The notes below the pieces were generated by a model. That model was not told the DNA's origin. It ran no database searches and was given only the letters and a program-made list of their open reading frames with translations. Shown piece after piece: positions 25,674-33,972 of a DNA stretch of 64,000 nt. This DNA comes from Rhodovibrio salinarum DSM 9154 (GTDB taxonomy: Bacteria > Pseudomonadota > Alphaproteobacteria > Kiloniellales > Rhodovibrionaceae): the NCBI RefSeq assembly GCF_000515255.1, contig NZ_KI911559.1:2429660-2493659 (forward strand), read 5' to 3'. Every line of letters starts with the position of its first letter. Within the stretch, counting starts at the first letter, position 1. Position numbers and translations under genes: made by a program.

Positions 25674-25979
25674 ATGGCGCAAATGACAGTCGTCTATTGG
25701 CGGGATATTCCTGCCCAGGTGATCGTTAAATCGGGGCGTAAGTCGGCGAAGCGCCAGCTGCCGGAGCGGTTTGAAACGGCAATCGACCGCGCGGCGATGA
25801 AGGCGAAGCTGCGCGAGACCGACGACTATCTGGCCCACTGGGCGCGCGGCGCACCACACGAGGTGGGCGACGACCTGGAGGCGGAAGCCGCTGCGGCGGC
25901 GGCACGCCTTGATGAGACTTACGACGAAGATCGACTGAAAGCCCTAGTCGCCGCCGGCGGCGTCGAACCGCAAGCGTGA
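25674..25979 (+). CDS. Small virulence-factor-like protein of corrinoid clusters
   Basis: About 101 residues from ATG 25674. It begins MAQMTVVYWRDIPAQVIVK and continues RKSAKRQLPERFETAIDRAA, matching my memory of the PF13769 (Virulence_fact) family, whose name does not describe a proven function. It lies 47 bp after DUF1638 and 13 bp before MTHFR, so it is probably co-transcribed. The same three-gene neighbourhood recurs in alphaproteobacterial C1 loci. Acidic C-terminal half, no signal or membrane segment. Confidence 0.78.
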   Translation: MAQMTVVYWRDIPAQVIVKSGRKSAKRQLPERFETAIDRAAMKAKLRETDDYLAHWARGAPHEVGDDLEAEAAAAAARLDETYDEDRLKALVAAGGVEPQA

Positions 25980-25992
25980 AGGACCGCGCGCC

Positions 25993-26964
25993 ATGACCCT
26001 TCTGGAGACCAGCACCGCCTCCGATGCCGCCACGGCGACCTACAGTTCGCAGGCCCCGCGCTCGCGCCGTGAGCAGATCGTCGACTTCATGACCAACTAT
26101 TCGATCGAGACGACACCGGGCGGTGCCTCGAAGATCGACGACTTCCGCGACCACTTGCCGGTCGGAACCAAGGTCGCCGTAACGTTTCTGCCGGGCAGCG
26201 ACTGGCGCGACACGGTCGCGACCGCCAAGCGCCTGCGCAACGAGGGGATGGAGCCGGCCCCGCACGTGGCCGCGCGCTCCCTACCGGACACCAAGACCTT
26301 GGACGAATACGTCCGGCGGCTGGTCGGCGAAGCCGGGGTGAAACAGGTGGTTGCGCTTGCCGGCGCGGTCGACCGCCCGATCGGCGATTTCGTTGACTCC
26401 ATGCAACTGCTGGAAACCGGGGTTTTCGACAGACACGGGATTTCGAAGATCGGCGTTGCCGGCCACCCGGAAGGCAGTCCGGATATTCCGGAACAGGCGA
26501 TCTGGCAGGCCCTGCGTTGGAAGCAGGGGTTCGCCGAGCGGACAGATGCCAGCATGTACATCTGCACCCAGTTCGTTTTCGAGTCCCAGCCGATCATCGA
26601 CTGGGACCGCCAGATCCGCTCTGAGGGCATCCATCTGCCGGTGCACATCGGCGTGCCCGGCCTGGCCACCCTCAAGACACTGATCAACCACGCCCGGGCG
26701 TGCGGCATCGGCGCCTCGATGCGCTTTTTGACCCGGCAGGCGAAGAACGTCACCAAGCTGATGACGGTGAACGCGCCGGATACGCTGGTATCCAACTTGG
26801 CGCACTATGCCGAGACCGATCCTGAGTGCGGGATCAAACGCGTCCACATGTATCCGCTGGGCGGCCTCAAGAAGTCTGCCGCCTGGTCCAACGCGGTCGC
26901 CGACGGCGACTTCCAGATGCACCGCGACGGCGTCGGCTTCACGGTCAACCGCGAAGTGGCTTAA
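25993..26964 (+). CDS. Methylenetetrahydrofolate reductase-family protein
   Basis: Protein of 323 residues with the MetF TIM-barrel pattern: YSIETTPGGASKIDDF, VAVTFLPGS, PAPHVAARSL, GVAGHPEGSPDIPEQA, ICTQFVFES and HIGVPGLATLKTL. The N-terminal Glu in SIETTP corresponds to the catalytic Glu region. In this operon it probably oxidises methyl-H4folate, formed from demethylation, toward methylene-H4folate rather than serving methionine synthesis. It is last in the run led by the corrinoid protein. Confidence 0.88.
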   Translation: MTLLETSTASDAATATYSSQAPRSRREQIVDFMTNYSIETTPGGASKIDDFRDHLPVGTKVAVTFLPGSDWRDTVATAKRLRNEGMEPAPHVAARSLPDTKTLDEYVRRLVGEAGVKQVVALAGAVDRPIGDFVDSMQLLETGVFDRHGISKIGVAGHPEGSPDIPEQAIWQALRWKQGFAERTDASMYICTQFVFESQPIIDWDRQIRSEGIHLPVHIGVPGLATLKTLINHARACGIGASMRFLTRQAKNVTKLMTVNAPDTLVSNLAHYAETDPECGIKRVHMYPLGGLKKSAAWSNAVADGDFQMHRDGVGFTVNREVA

Positions 26965-27001
26965 GCAAGCGCCCACGCCTGTTGGGGCCTGCGACTAAGA
27001 C

Positions 27002-27042
27002 GAGGGGAGAACTCCGCGGCGCTGTCCGAGGGGGCTCCCCTC
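27002..27042. terminator. Weak inverted repeat after the MTHFR gene
   Basis: GAGGGGAG and CTCCCCTC form a perfect 8-bp inverted repeat with a 25-nt loop, 38 bp after the MTHFR stop. A second short hairpin (CCTCTC-AAAA-GAGAGG, 27052-27067) follows at once. There is no T tract, so the terminator assignment is tentative. Confidence 0.35.
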
Positions 27043-27123
27043 ATCTGTCGTCCTCTCAAAAGAGAGGCATCCGCTGGTACCGATATATCGGCCAGCGGTT
27101 TCGGTTTGTTGTATGAACCAAAA

Positions 27124-27186
27124 CAAGCCAACAACTTACCAGCCCGCGCGAAGGATATCCGGCGGGCCAGAAAAGCTGTTGGCTTG
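27124..27186. repeat. Long nested inverted repeat in the gap after MTHFR
   Basis: CAAGCCAACAACTT (27124-27137) faces AAGCTGTTGGCTTG (27173-27186) with one mismatch in 14. Inside it, GCCCGC (27142-27147) faces GCGGGC (27162-27167). The 63-nt structure lies between two convergent genes. It could be a terminator, an RNA element or a repeat-family copy; sequence alone does not decide. Confidence 0.5.
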
Positions 27187-27224
27187 GTTCGAAGCCGTTA
27201 CGGCCGCAGCCGAACCGGGCGGAC

Positions 27225-27563
27225 TTACTGGTCGCTGCCCTGGTCGTTCGCGGCCCCGTTGGCGTTGTTCGTGCCCTCTTCCCCAGGGGTCAGGCTGAAC
27301 ACCGCGTCGGTGGCCTGCGGCTCGTGCGCCTGCAAGGCATTGCGGTTCTCGTCCGTCCACTGCGCGACCTGGACCGCTGTGGCCTGGCTTTGGGCAGTGT
27401 CTTCCTGCGGGGTTTCGAGGATGTACAGCCCGCGGTCGTCGACATAGAAGGTGTGATCGCCGAAGTTTTCCTTCAGCTGATCCATCGCGGGATTGTCCTC
27501 GGGGATCGGCTGCAGGCCGGTCTGTTCCTCGACCGCCTTCACCTGGTTATCGGACAGCTTCAT
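27225..27563 (-). CDS. Small acidic hypothetical protein
   Basis: Protein of 112 residues, starting MKLSDNQVKAVEEQTGLQPI and very acidic and Gln/Asn rich toward the end. It has no signal peptide, cysteine or membrane segment. CGGAG lies upstream of the ATG at 27563. The high acidic content fits a salt-adapted cytoplasm. I do not recognise a family. Convergent with MTHFR and upstream, on the same strand, of nothing obvious. Confidence 0.6.
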   Translation of the reverse strand: MKLSDNQVKAVEEQTGLQPIPEDNPAMDQLKENFGDHTFYVDDRGLYILETPQEDTAQSQATAVQVAQWTDENRNALQAHEPQATDAVFSLTPGEEGTNNANGAANDQGSDQ

Positions 27564-27708
27564 CGCGTGCTCCGGAGCGTTCTCTTGGATCGGGATTGGA
27601 GCGCGTCACGCGTTGCCGGCACACGCCGCGCCTATGCCAAGGATGAGGACGTGACCGGACGGTTTCAACCGGGCACGGGATAGAAATTCCGCGCCCGGGG
27701 ATCGACCG

Positions 27709-28947
27709 TCAGCTGCCCTGTGGTCGCCACTCCTTTACCTGATCGGCTGGCGGGAGGTAGTCCGCGCCGTCCTTGTATGTCCAGTCGATAAGCTGACCGC
27801 GGCTGTCCAACGCCTTCGTCTTGCCGACGAAAGTTCCCATGGTGGATTGCTGGTCGCTCGCCCGGAAGGTGATCTCGCCGAATGGGGAGGGTAGGGACAG
27901 GCCGCGCATCGCTTCCGCGACGGCCGCACTGTCGGTCGTCCCGGCTTTTTCAATCGCCTTGGCGAGAGCCTTGAGCGATGTGTAACCGACTACCGAGCCC
28001 ATCCGGGGCGGCGCGTCGAACCGCGCCTCGTAAGCTTCGCGAAAAGCGGTGTGCCGCTCGGTATCGAGCGTGTCCCAGGGATAACCGGTCACGATCCAGC
28101 CCTCGGGCACGTCGCTGCCCAGCGGGTTCATCCACTCCGGCTCCCCGGTCAGCAGCGAGACCACCTGGCGATCTTCGAACACGCCGCGGGTGGTGCCCTC
28201 GCGCACGAACTTCACGAGGTCGGATCCGAAGGTGACGTTGAAGATCGCATCCGGTTCCGCGCGGTCGATCGCCTGCGTGACCGCGCCCGCGTCGATCTTA
28301 AACAGCGGTGGCCATTGCTCGGCGACGAACTCGACGTCGGGGCGCCGTTCTTTCAACAGCTTCTTGAACGCTTCGACCGCCGATTGGCCGTATTCGTAGT
28401 TCGGCGCGACCACCGCCCAACGCTTGGCGTCCAGCTTGGCGGCGCGCTCGGCCAGCATCGCCGCCTGCACATAGGTGCCCGGGCGCAGACGGAACGTGTA
28501 GGCATTTCCTTTCTGCCAGGCGAGCGCGTCGGTCAGGGGTTCGCTGGCCAGGAACAACGTTTCGTGCTGGGCAGCGTAATCGCTGATCGCGAGCCCGACG
28601 TGGGACAGCAGTGCGCCCATCAGCATCGACACGCCTTCCCGGCGGACCAACTCGTTGGCGACCGTCAGCGCGTCACCGGGGGCACCGCCATCGTCCCGGC
28701 TGATCACCTCGATCGGCCGGCCCAGAACGCCGCCGCTTTCGTTGATTTCCGTCAGCGCCAGCCTCCAGCCCTGACGATAGGGGATCGTGAAAGCCGGCAG
28801 ATCGGTGTAGCTGTTGAGGTCACCGATCTTGATCGGCTCTTGCGCGCCCGCTGACACGGGGCTGAGCGCCAGCGGGGCGGCCAGGGCTAGCGACGCGACC
28901 CTCGAAAGAGCACGTCCCAACGCACGACGACGGGTGATTCCGGCCAA
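27709..28947 (-). CDS. Branched-chain-type ABC transporter substrate-binding protein
   Basis: Protein of 412 residues from a TTG at 28947, supported by GGGAGGG at 8-bp spacing. The N-terminus is a long arginine-rich signal (ITRRRALGRALSRVASLALA) ending SAGAQ, possibly Tat. The mature protein is a LivJ-type two-lobe receptor (NSYTDLPAFTIPYRQGWRLA, GGVLGRPIEVISRDDGGAPG, VGYTSLKALAKAI). The fused LivHM-LivG-LivF genes at 20.5-23.9 kb lack a binding protein, so this is its likely partner although on the other strand. The closeness to corrinoid genes suggests a methylated or small amide ligand (inference). Confidence 0.9.
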   Translation of the reverse strand: MAGITRRRALGRALSRVASLALAAPLALSPVSAGAQEPIKIGDLNSYTDLPAFTIPYRQGWRLALTEINESGGVLGRPIEVISRDDGGAPGDALTVANELVRREGVSMLMGALLSHVGLAISDYAAQHETLFLASEPLTDALAWQKGNAYTFRLRPGTYVQAAMLAERAAKLDAKRWAVVAPNYEYGQSAVEAFKKLLKERRPDVEFVAEQWPPLFKIDAGAVTQAIDRAEPDAIFNVTFGSDLVKFVREGTTRGVFEDRQVVSLLTGEPEWMNPLGSDVPEGWIVTGYPWDTLDTERHTAFREAYEARFDAPPRMGSVVGYTSLKALAKAIEKAGTTDSAAVAEAMRGLSLPSPFGEITFRASDQQSTMGTFVGKTKALDSRGQLIDWTYKDGADYLPPADQVKEWRPQGS

Positions 28948-29248
28948 CTGTCAAACCCTCCCAGAGTTTTTCCAGAGTTTTCCCGTGGAAAACGGAATTG
29001 AGGACAAAGCTGGATTGCCCGGCACACCGGCGTCAAGCGCCTGTGACACAACAGCGCGCGCGTTGATCGGCAGCGATCGGATTCTTGCATGCTCAGATGT
29101 GCGCTTCGGCGCGGTCAGCGAAGCTGGACTCGCCTTGGGTGCGGCAAGCATTCTGTTTTGCTGTTCGGACTGAATCTTTCAGCTCAGCGCAAAGGCGTCA
29201 TCTGTACGGCCGGAGTGGCGCCAACCTTCAGCAAGGGGACCTTCAGCC
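28948..29248. other. Divergent promoter region with a tandem 11-bp repeat
   Basis: This 301-bp gap separates the binding-protein gene (minus) from the GFA gene (plus). CCAGAGTTTTT (28961-28971) is followed directly by CCAGAGTTTTC (28972-28982), one helical turn apart and just upstream of the binding-protein ribosome site. This could be an operator. I saw no gene here. Confidence 0.35.
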
Positions 29249-29689
29249 ATGCGCGTGCGAACTGGCGGCTGCCTGTGCGGGGCGGTGCGCTATCAGATCG
29301 AAGGGCCGATGCGCCCGGTAATCGCCTGTCACTGCCGCGAATGCCGCAATCACAGCGGCCATTATCTTGCGGCGTCTCAGGCCGTTCGTTCGAACGTCGA
29401 GATTGTCGGGATCGACGCCGTCACCTGGTACCGGACGAGTGCGCTCGGCGAGCGCGGCTTCTGCAGTCGTTGCGGCAGCCCGCTGTTTCTGGATTGGGAC
29501 AACAGCGACCGGCTGTCGATCGTGGCCGGCAGTTTGGACCAGCCGAGCGGCCTTGCCCTGATTGGCCACATCTACACTTCGGAACAGGGCGACTACTACG
29601 AGATCGCCGACGGTCTGCCGCAGCGTGAGAAGGGCTGCGACGGCGATCCCACAACCGATCTGTCCGGCAGTCCAGAGTGGGAGGCTTGA
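29249..29689 (+). CDS. GFA (glutathione-dependent formaldehyde-activating-like) zinc protein
   Basis: Protein of 146 residues with the Mss4-like zinc fold. The Cys motifs are GGCLCGAVRY near residue 8, ACHCRECRN near 31 and FCSRCGSPLF near 75, which form the structural and reactive zinc sites of the family. Members are often called formaldehyde-activating, but most have unproven roles. AAGGGG precedes the ATG. It overlaps the next gene by 13 bp. Its proximity to the C1 cluster is suggestive only. Confidence 0.88.
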   Translation: MRVRTGGCLCGAVRYQIEGPMRPVIACHCRECRNHSGHYLAASQAVRSNVEIVGIDAVTWYRTSALGERGFCSRCGSPLFLDWDNSDRLSIVAGSLDQPSGLALIGHIYTSEQGDYYEIADGLPQREKGCDGDPTTDLSGSPEWEA

Positions 29690-30360
29690 GCGTCTATCGC
29701 GAGCTGGCCGACGCGCTCGAAGGCCACGGACTGCTGCTGCGTGGCGGGTTCCAGGCGGCCCCGGACGATAGGTTGCCGGAAGGTTCCGGCACGGTGCTGA
29801 TGGTCGGCAACGCCGGCCCGGCCCTGTGGCAGGTTTTTACGCAAGCACCTGAGGCGACGGACGGCCAGCCGGATGGCCTGGACCGCTGGACCCGTCGGGT
29901 GATGCACGAGTTCGCGACGGCGTTCGGCGCCCGCCCGGTCCTGCCGTTCGAGGGGCCGCCCTACGTACCGTTCCAGCGCTGGGCCCAACGGGCCGAAGCG
30001 GTGGCGCCATCCCCAATCGGTATCCTGATCCACCCGGATTACGGTCTTTGGCATGCCTACCGCGGCGCGCTGGTGTTCGCCCAAGCGCTCGACCTGCCGC
30101 CGGCGGACAAGCGGGGACGGCCGTGCGACAACTGTCCGGACGCGCCGTGTCTGAACACCTGTCCGGTGGGCGCCTTCACGCCGGACGGCTATGACGTCCA
30201 CGCCTGCGCCACCCACATCGGGCAGCTGGACGGTCGTGAATGCGTCGATGGCGGCTGTCTCGCGCGTCGGGCCTGTCCGGTCGGGACCTCATACCAGTAC
30301 ACGCCTGCACAGGCGTCGTGGCACATGCAGGGCTTTCTCGGGGCCACCGGCTCGGGCTAG
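29677..30360 (+). CDS. Iron-sulfur (4Fe-4S ferredoxin-like) protein
   Basis: Protein of about 227 residues from GTG 29677; a TTG 9 bp later is an alternative. The N-terminal two thirds have no known motif. The C-terminal part has a cluster motif CDNCPDAPCLNTCPVGAF followed by a second Cys set (HACATHIGQ, ECVDGGCLARRACPVG), consistent with one or two Fe-S clusters. The layout recalls the ferredoxin end of epoxyqueuosine-reductase-like proteins but lacks their cobalamin domain. Function unknown. Confidence 0.75.
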   Translation: MGGLSVYRELADALEGHGLLLRGGFQAAPDDRLPEGSGTVLMVGNAGPALWQVFTQAPEATDGQPDGLDRWTRRVMHEFATAFGARPVLPFEGPPYVPFQRWAQRAEAVAPSPIGILIHPDYGLWHAYRGALVFAQALDLPPADKRGRPCDNCPDAPCLNTCPVGAFTPDGYDVHACATHIGQLDGRECVDGGCLARRACPVGTSYQYTPAQASWHMQGFLGATGSG

Positions 30361-30403
30361 GGTGCCTGCGTTCCTCCCACAAGCCGAAGGACACTACGCG
30401 GGC

Positions 30404-31102
30404 ATGCCCGGAAAAGCACTGCTGGTCATCCAGATGGACAAGGCGCGCGACGACCGCGTTTCCGCGTGGCTCACCCGCCATGGTTACGAACTGGACTACC
30501 GCTTCGCCGCCCACGGGGACGCGCTGCCAGATCCCGCCACGGCCGACCATGAGCTTGCGGTTGTCTACGGCGGCCCGCAGAGCGCGAACGAGACGGACGA
30601 GAAACCCTATCTCCAGGACGAGATCGAGTTCATCCGTGGCTGGTGCGACCGGGAGCGGCCGCTGCTCGGCCTTTGCCTAGGCGCGCAGCTTCTGGGCAAG
30701 GCGTATGGCGGGCAGGTCGGCCCGCATCCCGATGGGCTGAACGAGATCGGCTATGCCGACATCGCGCCGACCATGGCCGGGCGCGAGCTGATCCCAGAGC
30801 CGATGCGCGTGTTCCACTGGCATACCGAAGGCGTGGAGACCCCGCCCGACGGCGAGCGGCTGGCGGAAGGAGCGGTGTTCCCGAACCAGGCCTTCCGCCT
30901 GGGCGCGCATGCCTACGGCCTGCAGTTCCACCCGGAAACGACGGTCGAGATCTTCTCCAATTGGATTCAGGAAGCCGGTCACATGCTGGAGTGGCCCGGC
31001 GCCCAGCCAAAGGACGCGATCTTCGCCGACGCCAAGCAGTACGACCCCAAGCTTGCGCAGTGGCTGGACGGCTTTATGCAGCGGTGGTTGGGGGAGCGAT
31101 AG
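30404..31102 (+). CDS. Class I glutamine amidotransferase-like protein
   Basis: About 232 residues from ATG 30404; the open frame extends upstream into the preceding gene without a start context. The nucleophile elbow is LLGLCLGAQLLGKAYGG (Cys) and the His/Glu pair is in LQFHPETTVE. No synthetase domain is attached, as in the YfeJ/GMP-synthase-like stand-alone group. These enzymes are presumed to release ammonia from glutamine or hydrolyse a gamma-glutamyl bond. It follows the Fe-S gene by 43 bp on the same strand. Confidence 0.87.
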   Translation: MPGKALLVIQMDKARDDRVSAWLTRHGYELDYRFAAHGDALPDPATADHELAVVYGGPQSANETDEKPYLQDEIEFIRGWCDRERPLLGLCLGAQLLGKAYGGQVGPHPDGLNEIGYADIAPTMAGRELIPEPMRVFHWHTEGVETPPDGERLAEGAVFPNQAFRLGAHAYGLQFHPETTVEIFSNWIQEAGHMLEWPGAQPKDAIFADAKQYDPKLAQWLDGFMQRWLGER

Positions 31103-31174
31103 CCCCTGAGCAGGCCCAGGCCGAGATTAGTACCTTAGGTTCAGAGTGTTACGGCCCGCACCCTAACGCCAACA

Positions 31175-31516
31175 TTAAGCCGCATTTGGCATCGGCATGC
31201 GGCAGATCGGCCAGCGATTGCCAGCCCAGACCTGGAAACGACGACGCTGTCGGCGCAGCAGATGGACCTCATCCGACAGCACGATCAGACCAAGCGGCAG
31301 CATCCAGATGCCGAGTACCGGCAGGAACGCCAACAACCCGCCGATCACCAGCCCGATACCCAGACTGCGGCGGACCCAAGGATTGCGGTGGCGCTTCAGC
31401 CGGTAGACGAGGGCCACCACGCGGGTGGTGAGCTGCTCCAGCCAGCGCCCCATACGGGAGTGGCCGAACGGCATACGCCCCCAGACGAGATGGGCATTAT
31501 TTTTCGAATCGCTCAT
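31175..31516 (-). CDS. Small membrane protein
   Basis: Protein of 113 residues with a central hydrophobic pair (SLGIGLVIGGLLAFLPVLGI then MLPLGLIVLSDEV) between basic flanks. The pattern of a Pro-Leu-Gly-rich double hairpin followed by a charged LLRRQRRR tail is one I associate with small alphaproteobacterial membrane proteins without known function. No strong ribosome site precedes the ATG at 31516. Convergent with the amidotransferase gene. Confidence 0.65.
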   Translation of the reverse strand: MSDSKNNAHLVWGRMPFGHSRMGRWLEQLTTRVVALVYRLKRHRNPWVRRSLGIGLVIGGLLAFLPVLGIWMLPLGLIVLSDEVHLLRRQRRRFQVWAGNRWPICRMPMPNAA

Positions 31517-31763
31517 ATAGGAAGTCTGTTCCGAATAGCGGCGCGTGTGAAGATGGGGCGGGGTGAAAATCCTGTGTCATGGCGCAGTTGCCAGCGCTGG
31601 CAGACCCTTTTGTTCAGGCGCGTAACGACTCCGCCAGATGGGAAATAGACCGCGCATAGCACGGGCGCACAGCGGGGTATTTCGTCCACCGCCCCTTCAC
31701 GCGCGTGTCCCGCTGGTCTATCACCGCGCCCGCCCGCAACCGCATCCGCAAGGACCCACGCCC

Positions 31764-32564
31764 ATGGTCTACAAGGCCGTCGAAGGAACCGGCCCGCTCG
31801 TCGTCTCGATGCCGCACGCCGGCGCGCTGACGCCCGAGGAGGTGGCCGAGCGCATGACCGATGCCGGCCGTGCGGCGGCCGACACGGACTGGCACGTTAA
31901 CCGCCTGTACGAGTTCCTGGACGAGCTCGAAGTCCCGCATATCCGCTCGATCTACTCGCGCTACGTCTGTGATCTGAACCGGCCGCCGGACGGATCACCG
32001 TTGTACGACGGCCAGGGTGCGAGCGAGCTGGTGCCGACCCGTACGTTCGACGGCGCGGCGATCTATCAGGACGACTGCGAACCGGGAGAGGACGAGATCC
32101 GCTCGCGCTGGCGCGACTACTGGCAGCCGTACCACCTGGCGCTCGCCAACCTGATGCTGCAGGCCAAGGATCGTTATGGCGTCGTGGTGCTTCTGGAGGC
32201 GCATACCACCCGCAGCCAGATTCCGGGCCTGTTCGACGGCACGCTGCCGGACTTCAACCTCGGCACACGCGATGGAGCCAGCTGCGCGCCCGACCTGCGG
32301 GACCGCGTGGTCGCGGCGGTGCAGCAGGCCGAAGGCTACAGCCACGCGGTCGACCATCCCTTCAAAGGCGGCTTCATCACCCGCAGCTATGGCCGACCCG
32401 ACGAAGGGACGCACGCCCTGCAGTTGGAGCTTGCACAGCGCACCTACATGCAGGAAAGCCCGCCCTGGACCTACAGCAACAAGGGCGGCGGTCTGGTCCG
32501 TCCGCACCTGCGCCGGATCGTCGAGACGATGCGTGACTGGGCGGAGGCTCAAGCGCAGGGGTAG
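31764..32564 (+). CDS. hutG: N-formylglutamate deformylase HutG
   Basis: About 266 residues from ATG 31764, preceded by AAGGA at 9 bp. Motifs: LVVSMPHAGALTPEEV, DTDWHVNRLYEF, RYVCDLNRPPDGSPLY, VLLEAHTTRSQIPGLF, FNLGTRDGASC and VDHPFKGGFITRSYGRP. It hydrolyses N-formylglutamate to formate and glutamate in the five-step histidine pathway. HutF and HutI genes lie next to it; HutH and HutU are not in the window. It is convergent with hutI. Confidence 0.93.
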   Translation: MVYKAVEGTGPLVVSMPHAGALTPEEVAERMTDAGRAAADTDWHVNRLYEFLDELEVPHIRSIYSRYVCDLNRPPDGSPLYDGQGASELVPTRTFDGAAIYQDDCEPGEDEIRSRWRDYWQPYHLALANLMLQAKDRYGVVVLLEAHTTRSQIPGLFDGTLPDFNLGTRDGASCAPDLRDRVVAAVQQAEGYSHAVDHPFKGGFITRSYGRPDEGTHALQLELAQRTYMQESPPWTYSNKGGGLVRPHLRRIVETMRDWAEAQAQG

Positions 32565-32625
32565 CGCGGAGCTTTACCGTTGCCTTCTTCCCGCTGCAGG
32601 AGCCGGGGCTCTCAGCCGTCGACCA

Positions 32626-33849
32626 TTATCCCCGTGCGCGGCCCTGCTTCACGACATAGGCGATCGGGTTGAAGCCGACACGGTAGGCGAGTTCGGCCGG
32701 GCGGTCGATTTCCCAGACGCACAGATCGGCCCGCTTGCCGATCTCGAGCGTGCCCCGGCTCTCCAACAAACCCAGCGCGCGGGCCGCTTCGCGGGTCACA
32801 CCGGCCAGCGCTTCTTCCGGCGTCAGGTCGAACAGCGTGCAGCCCATCGACAGCATCAGCAGGATCGAGGTGACCGGCGCGCTGCCGGGGTTGCTATCGG
32901 TTGCGATCGCCATTGGTACACCGGCCTCCCGGAACGCCGCGATCGGCGGCTTGCGTGTGCCGCGCAGGCAGTAGAAGGCGCCCGGCAGCAGGGTGGCGAC
33001 CGTTCCGGAGCGTGCCAGCGCGGCCACGCCATCGGCGTTGGCGTATTCCAGATGGTCGGCCGACAGGGCGCCGTAGCGCGCGGCCAGTTCCGCGCCACCG
33101 CTGTCGGAGAGCTGGTCGGCGTGCAGCTTGACCGGCAGCCCGTGGCCGCGCGCAGCGGCCAGCACCCATTCGCACAGCTCGGCATCGAAGCCGCCGCGCC
33201 CGCAAAACACGTCGACCGCATCGGCCAGTCCCGCCTCGACGATCGCAGGCAGCATCTGCTCCGTGACGGCCCTGATATAGGCGGCGCAGTCGTCTTCAAA
33301 CTCCGGCGGCACGGTATGAGCCCCCAGAAAGCTGGTGACCACATCCAACGGATAGTCACGGCCCAGTTGGCGGGCGACGCGTAGCTGTTTCATCTCCGAC
33401 TCCGCGCACAGGCCGTAGCCGGATTTGATTTCCAGTGTCGTGACTCCCTCCGCCAGCAGCGGTGCCAGGCGTGCGCTGCTGGCCTCATACAGCTCGTTAT
33501 CGCGCGCCGCGCGGGTGGCATCGACGGTTGCGGAAATGCCGCCACCGTCCGCCTGAATGCGCGCGTCGCTGTCGCCGAGCAGTCGACGCTCGAACTCGCT
33601 GGCCCGGTTGCCGCCGTGGGCCAGATGGGTATGGCAGTCGATCAGTCCGGGCGTGATCCACCGCCCCTCGACCCAATGCACCTGCTTTGCGAGCTTCTCG
33701 GGAGCGCCCTGCAGCTCGTCACGCTTGCCGAGCCAAGCGATCCGGCCGTCCTCGATGGCGAGCGCGCCGCCTTCGATCGCGCCGTACGGCCGGTCGGTGC
33801 CAGGCGCCATGGTCGCCAGGCGCGCGTCCAGCCAAAGGGTATCCCACAT
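32626..33849 (-). CDS. hutI: Imidazolonepropionase HutI
   Basis: Protein of 407 residues from ATG 33849 (MWDTLWLDAR), the usual family length; the frame stays open for another kilobase over hutF but that is antisense. Motifs: PGLIDCHTHLAHGGNRASEF (metal His pair), TLEIKSGYGL, HTVPPEF, VKLHADQLSDSGGAELAA (metal His) and IATDSNPGSAP (Asp). It opens the imidazolone ring to formiminoglutamate. It diverges from hutF with a 123-bp gap. Confidence 0.95.
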   Translation of the reverse strand: MWDTLWLDARLATMAPGTDRPYGAIEGGALAIEDGRIAWLGKRDELQGAPEKLAKQVHWVEGRWITPGLIDCHTHLAHGGNRASEFERRLLGDSDARIQADGGGISATVDATRAARDNELYEASSARLAPLLAEGVTTLEIKSGYGLCAESEMKQLRVARQLGRDYPLDVVTSFLGAHTVPPEFEDDCAAYIRAVTEQMLPAIVEAGLADAVDVFCGRGGFDAELCEWVLAAARGHGLPVKLHADQLSDSGGAELAARYGALSADHLEYANADGVAALARSGTVATLLPGAFYCLRGTRKPPIAAFREAGVPMAIATDSNPGSAPVTSILLMLSMGCTLFDLTPEEALAGVTREAARALGLLESRGTLEIGKRADLCVWEIDRPAELAYRVGFNPIAYVVKQGRARG

Positions 33850-33972
33850 CGCCCGTGCTTCCCTGGAGCGCCGTTGGGGAGAGTGGCAGGCGGCTTGCGC
33901 GGTGGCGCGCATTGTATGCCGGCCAGACTCCCCCTTAAGCTGCCCAGGGCCCGAGGTGCAAGGCGGGGAACG

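Noticed and set aside
33850-33972. HutC operator between hutI and hutF
   Set aside because: A TTGTAT half-site is present, but no palindrome of the known HutC type could be found.
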